From: Clavibacter michiganensis
GTDB taxonomy: Bacteria > Actinomycetota > Actinomycetes > Actinomycetales > Microbacteriaceae
Reading direction: 5' to 3'
DNA length: 64,000 bases
NCBI RefSeq assembly: GCF_021216655.1
Contig: NZ_CP080437.1
Span: 248,001-312,000 of the forward strand
Below are positions 60,648 to 64,000 of this stretch, one piece after another; position 1 is the first letter of the stretch; every line of letters starts with the position of its first letter. The position numbers and the translations under genes were made by a program. The notes beneath the pieces were generated by a model, which saw only the letters and a program-made list of their open reading frames with translations, was not told where the DNA came from and did no database searches.

Positions 60648-61673
60648 TCAGGCAGGCAGGGAGCCGGCCGGGGTGGGGATGCGGGTCTCGGGGTCGGCGG
60701 CGACGGCCAGCAGGCGGCGCGCCTCGTCGACGGGGTGGTGGTCGAGCAGGAGGGCCACGAGGATGCGGGCCTGCGCAGCGGAGAGGCTGCCGATCGGCAC
60801 GGCGCCCGCCGCGACGGCGTCGACTGCGCCGCCGTCGCCGTAGATCGCGGCGACCGGGCCGTGGGCGACGCGCGTGCCGAGGGCGACGAGGACGCCCGCG
60901 TCGGCGGCCGCCCGGATCTCCGGCACGAGCGCGCGATTCGCGTTGCCGGCGCCCGTGCCGATCACGACGACGCCCGCGGCCCCCGCGGCGATCGCCGCCC
61001 GGAAGAGCACGGCGTCGGCCCCGGGGTGGACGCTCACGCAGTCCACGCGGATCCGGTCGAAGCGGGGAGTGGGCGCGGGCAGGATCGGCAGCGCGCGCGG
61101 CAGGCGGGCGATGCGCACCTCGTCGCCGGTCACGCGGCCGAGCGGTGCGCCGTCGCGGGCGGCGAAGGCGTCGGGATCCAGCGTGCGCGCCTTCACCAGG
61201 CCGTCGGCCGCGAGGATGCGCGAGGCGAACACGGCGAGCACGCCGGCTCCCCGCGCGTCCGGCGACGCGGCGACCACGATCGCGTCGCGCAGGTTCCCGG
61301 GCCCGTCGCCCGCGGGGTCGTCGGCCGAGCGCTGGGCGCCTGTGAGCACCACCGGCCGCGGGTCGTCCGTGACCAGGTCGAGCAGGAACGCCGTCTCCTC
61401 CAGGGTGTCCGTGCCGTGCGTGACGACCACGCCGTCCACGTCGTCGCGCGCGAGCGCCTCGGCGACCGCGTCCTGGATCGTGCGGAGGTCGGCGTGCGTG
61501 AGCGCGAACGAGTTGACCCGGAGGACGTCGCGCGTCTCGACGGTGACGCCGGCGGGCCGGGCGGGCACGGATCCGAGCAGGCGGTCGGCGGGATCCGCGG
61601 CGACCGCGGCTCCGTCGGGGCGCGTGCGCGAGGAGATGGTCCCGCCGGTGGCGAGCACGAGGACGTGGGGCAT
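60648..61673 (-). CDS. Type I-like L-asparaginase / half-amidase candidate
   Basis: A 341-residue asparaginase-fold enzyme. First catalytic Thr in [13 protein letters not shown], second Thr-Asp in [18 protein letters not shown], and the Lys in [14 protein letters not shown] context downstream; [17 protein letters not shown] marks the C-terminal domain. It deamidates asparagine or a similar half-amide. No signal peptide. It is the first gene of a five-gene operon, and its promoter (TTGACG-N17-GAGGAT) carries a 23-bp palindrome over the -35 box, so it is probably controlled by the divergent LacI-type regulator. Confidence 0.88.
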   Translation of the reverse strand: MPHVLVLATGGTISSRTRPDGAAVAADPADRLLGSVPARPAGVTVETRDVLRVNSFALTHADLRTIQDAVAEALARDDVDGVVVTHGTDTLEETAFLLDLVTDDPRPVVLTGAQRSADDPAGDGPGNLRDAIVVAASPDARGAGVLAVFASRILAADGLVKARTLDPDAFAARDGAPLGRVTGDEVRIARLPRALPILPAPTPRFDRIRVDCVSVHPGADAVLFRAAIAAGAAGVVVIGTGAGNANRALVPEIRAAADAGVLVALGTRVAHGPVAAIYGDGGAVDAVAAGAVPIGSLSAAQARILVALLLDHHPVDEARRLLAVAADPETRIPTPAGSLPA

Positions 61674-61693
61674 GCGGTCGATCCTCGGTCGCA

Positions 61694-61716
61694 CAAACGA
61701 TTGCGTCAATGGTTTG
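61694..61716. promoter_or_regulatory. Palindromic operator between the asparaginase operon and lacI-type gene
   Basis: Arms CAAACGATTG and CAATGGTTTG around CGT, with one non-complementary pair. It starts 21 bases before the asparaginase ATG and covers the TTGACG -35 element of that gene. Confidence 0.65.
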
Positions 61717-61844
61717 CGTCGAACGATCACGTTGCCGTCCTGTTGCGGGGATGTTTCCCCGTCGGAGGCTTGTCGGCTGCATCGCGGGCCGCCCGCTGCC
61801 GGCCCGCGACGCTGTGCCATGCTGGATCGGGTGAGGAGGCCCGA

Positions 61845-62873
61845 GTGACCCGGAAGCGCCAGCCGCCCACCACGCAGCGCATGATCGCGGAGCTCGCCGG
61901 CGTCAGCATCACCACGGTCTCCCGCGTGCTCAACTCCCGCGAGGAGCACCCCGGTCGCTGGGCCGGACCAGAGACCGTCGCCGCCATCCTCGACATCGCC
62001 GAGCGCAGCGGCTACCGGCCGAACCCGCACGCCGCGAGCCTGCGCACCTCCCGCTCCGACCTCGTCGGCGTGCTGGTCCCGCGCCTCCAGGACTACGTGC
62101 TCGCGACCGTGTACGAGGGCATCGACGAGGCGGCCACCGAGCGCCGCATCTCCACCTTCGTCACGAACAGCCTCGATCGTCCCGACCTCCAGCGCAGCCG
62201 CACCCGCAGCATGCTCGACCGCCGGGTCGACGGGATGATCTTCGGCGACGCCCACCTCGACGACCCGCTGCTCGACGAGCTCGCGGAGGAGGGCGTCCCC
62301 TTCGTGCTCGTCTCGCGCCGCCGCGGCGACCACGTGGCCGTCACGTGCGACGACGTGGCCGGCGGCCGCCTGGCGGCCGAGCACCTCATCGCGCAGGGGC
62401 GCACGCGGCCGGCCGTGCTCGCGGGGATGTCGTTCGCCTCCACCGCGGTCGACCGCACGCGCGGCTTCCTCGAGGCGTACGCGGAGGCGGGGATGCCCGT
62501 GCCGCCCGAGCGCGTGATCGAGCGGGGCTTCGACGCCGCGGCCGGCCGGGAGGCGACCGAGGAGGTGCTCCGCGCCGGGCACGCGCCGGACGCGCTCTTC
62601 GCGACCAACGACTTCGCGGCGATCGGGGCGATGGGGGCCCTCCGCGACGCGGGCCTGTCGGTGCCCGACGACGTGGCGCTGGTCGGCTACAACGACACCC
62701 CGCTCGCGGCGTCGGGATCCATCGGGCTCACGAGCGTGCGCTCGCCCGTCCACGAGATGGGACGGATCGCGCTGGAGACGCTCCTCGCGCTCGTCGACGG
62801 CCGGGAGGCCGCCTCGCGGCTGCTCGAGCCGACGCTCGTGGCGCGCGCGTCGACGGGACCGCACCCGGCCTGA
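61845..62873 (+). CDS. LacI-family regulator
   Basis: A 342-residue repressor. The helix-turn-helix is at ~12-32 (RMIAELAGVSITTVSRVLNS), with hinge helix ~55-68 (RPNPHAASLRTSR) and a periplasmic-binding-protein-like effector domain (LVGVLVPRLQDYVLA, ALFATNDFAAIGAMGALRDAG, VALVGYNDTPLA). The loop between the HTH and helix 3 (REEHPGRWAGPET) is about five residues longer than in PurR or LacI, which is unusual. GGAGG precedes the GTG. Divergence from the asparaginase operon, with the palindrome between, indicates it as the local regulator; the inducer is unknown. Confidence 0.9.
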   Translation: MTRKRQPPTTQRMIAELAGVSITTVSRVLNSREEHPGRWAGPETVAAILDIAERSGYRPNPHAASLRTSRSDLVGVLVPRLQDYVLATVYEGIDEAATERRISTFVTNSLDRPDLQRSRTRSMLDRRVDGMIFGDAHLDDPLLDELAEEGVPFVLVSRRRGDHVAVTCDDVAGGRLAAEHLIAQGRTRPAVLAGMSFASTAVDRTRGFLEAYAEAGMPVPPERVIERGFDAAAGREATEEVLRAGHAPDALFATNDFAAIGAMGALRDAGLSVPDDVALVGYNDTPLAASGSIGLTSVRSPVHEMGRIALETLLALVDGREAASRLLEPTLVARASTGPHPA

Positions 62874-62948
62874 GCGGCGGCCGCTCGTGCGGGCAGGCGC
62901 ACGGGGCAGGCGCACCGAGCGGGGCGGATCGGATGCCACGATGGACGC

Positions 62949-63743
62949 ATGCGCCGCGACGTCTCCTCCATGCTCGAGCTGCAGGTCTCCGGCGAGAGCG
63001 AGATGGCCTTCGCGGTCGCCGTCGCCCGGGGCGCCGACGTCGCGTCCGAGCACCTCTCCTTCGCCCTCGACGGCCGCCCGATCGAGGCGACCGAGGTGGT
63101 GGACCGGCACGACACCCGGCTGCACGTCCTGACGACAGGAGCGGGAGCGTTCACGATGGAGTACCGCGCGACGGTCACCGGCCGCCGCGACCCCGCGCCC
63201 GTCGACGACGTCGACCTCTGGATCTACCGCCGCCCCAGCCGCTACTGCGAGTCGGACACGCTGTTCCCCACGGCCCGCGGCGAGTTCCGCGGCCTCGACG
63301 GCCTGCCGCTCCTCGCCGCCGTGCGCGCGTTCGTGGCGGAGTCGCTGCGGTACGCGCCGGGATCCAGCCTCCCGACCGACGGCGCCGTCCGCACGCTGCT
63401 CGCCCGACGCGGCGTCTGCCGCGACTACGCGCACCTCGTGATCGCGATGCTGCGGGCGCTCGACGTGCCCGCGCGGCTGGCCGCCGTCTACGCGCCCGGG
63501 CTCAGCCCCATGGACTTCCACGCGGTGGCCGAGGCGTGGGTCGACGGCGCGTGGCACGTCGTGGACGCCACCGGGCTCGCGCCCCGGCAGAGCCTGCTGC
63601 GGATCTCCACGGGCCGCGACGCCTCCGACACCGCGTTCCTCACCAACACCCGGAGCCTCGTGACCATCTCGCGCATGGAGGTCATGGCCACGGTCGACGA
63701 GCTGCCGGTCGACGACGTCTCCGCGGCCGTACGCCTGGGCTGA
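62949..63743 (+). CDS. Transglutaminase-like protein
   Basis: A 264-residue protein with a transglutaminase/protease core in the second half. The catalytic Cys lies in LLARRGVCRDYAHLVIAMLRALDVPARL, the His in MDFHAVAEAWVDGAW and the Asp in HVVDATGL. The N-terminal half (~1-110) is a beta-rich domain with YRATVTGRR-type strands as in bacterial proteins of this family. No signal peptide, so it acts in the cytoplasm. CACGAT lies six bases before the ATG. Function unknown. Confidence 0.83.
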   Translation: MRRDVSSMLELQVSGESEMAFAVAVARGADVASEHLSFALDGRPIEATEVVDRHDTRLHVLTTGAGAFTMEYRATVTGRRDPAPVDDVDLWIYRRPSRYCESDTLFPTARGEFRGLDGLPLLAAVRAFVAESLRYAPGSSLPTDGAVRTLLARRGVCRDYAHLVIAMLRALDVPARLAAVYAPGLSPMDFHAVAEAWVDGAWHVVDATGLAPRQSLLRISTGRDASDTAFLTNTRSLVTISRMEVMATVDELPVDDVSAAVRLG

Positions 63744-63770
63744 GCCGTACGCCCCGGCGGACGGGGCGGA

Positions 63771-64000
63771 TCAGCCGCCGACGGTCTTCAGCACCGCGTT
63801 GCCCAGGTCGGCGTGGTCGCCCGGCTCGTAGAACGCGGCGGACCGCATGACGATCATGTGCTTCGAGGAGTAGATGGTGGAGACGCCGATCGCGTCCTCG
63901 AGCTCGAAGTAGGCCTCGACGCCGGAGGGGTACCCCGCGATGGGGTCGGCCAGGAGGATGGCCGCGTCGCGCCGGGACTGCAGCTCCGCGGCGACGGGCT
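63771..64000 (-). CDS. C-terminal part of an unidentified protein (runs off the window)
   Basis: About 76 C-terminal residues are visible, ending in DLGNAVLKTVGG. Earlier parts read AAELQSRRDAAILLADPIAG and YFELEDAIGVSTIYSSKHM. It looks soluble and mixed alpha/beta with a segment typical of a small sensor-like or heme/flavin-type domain, but I cannot assign a family. The start lies beyond 64,000. Convergent with the transglutaminase-like gene. Confidence 0.6.
   Translation of the reverse strand, partial: PVAAELQSRRDAAILLADPIAGYPSGVEAYFELEDAIGVSTIYSSKHMIVMRSAAFYEPGDHADLGNAVLKTVGG

Noticed and set aside
62891..62915. Two copies of GGGCAGGCGCAC between the LacI-type and transglutaminase-like genes
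   Set aside because: Short, G+C-rich, no symmetry and no link to promoter elements; probably slippage.

Overview
The window is from a high-G+C Gram-positive bacterium, very probably an actinobacterium of the family Microbacteriaceae and, from my memory of the proteins, close to Clavibacter (not verified by search). Pointers are the strong G/C preference at third codon positions, an actinobacterial-style Mrp antiporter with fused A and B subunits, the ilvBN-ilvC-serA-leuB-gltX gene order known from other actinobacteria, a sortase-E-like LAATG signal, and many promoters of the form TANNNT-N6-start codon, which imply leaderless mRNAs. The palindrome GGATCC is very frequent in all reading frames and between genes.

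Layout. 1-6.7 kb: a six-gene Mrp/Mnh Na+/H+ antiporter operon (A/B fusion, C, D, E, F, G) with stop/start overlaps throughout. 6.8-24.3 kb: branched-chain amino acid and serine synthesis (ilvD-ilvB-ilvN, ilvC, serA, leuB, ilvE), interleaved with small membrane proteins, a TetR/drug-efflux pair with a clear operator, a fumarylacetoacetate-hydrolase-family enzyme, a lipoprotein, gltX and a thioredoxin-reductase-like flavoprotein. 24.3-34.7 kb: tRNA-Gln(CUG), two tandem aldo/keto reductases, a TetR/SDR pair with two operators, a TerC-family membrane protein behind a yybP-ykoY (Mn2+) riboswitch, a metallo-beta-lactamase-fold protein, tRNA-Glu(CUC), a peptidase-S51-like protein, uracil-DNA glycosylase, an acetyltransferase and a CPBP protease.

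34.7-36.4 kb is a low-G+C island with one unrecognised four-helix membrane protein. It contrasts sharply with its surroundings and has no GGATCC site that I can see. 36.4-39.2 kb: ribulose-monophosphate genes hxlB-hxlA, divergent from a sensor-like ATPase/LuxR fusion regulator, with two palindromes between them. 39.3-54.4 kb: a wall-anchored 5'-nucleotidase, an amidase, a TauE-like permease, an iron-linked siderophore-interacting protein followed by a free-standing copy of its C-terminal half, an overlapping SDR/metallopeptidase-like/flavoprotein operon, a crotonase, an arginase-fold protein, an F420-reductase-like protein, PspA, a large TPM-domain protein and a 2H phosphoesterase.

54.5-64 kb: tRNA-Arg(CCG), a possible microprotein, pdxH, a class I glutamine amidotransferase, then a five-gene catabolic operon (asparaginase, cyclic-imide-hydrolase/PgdA-type deacetylase, MFS transporter, two SDRs). 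A LacI-family regulator is divergent from it and a palindromic operator lies between. A transglutaminase-like protein and a truncated unknown gene close the window. I see no insertion sequence, prophage, CRISPR array or rRNA. The most novel signals are the GGATCC enrichment, the orphan island, the LacI-controlled imide/half-amide operon and the hxl regulator with its paired operators.
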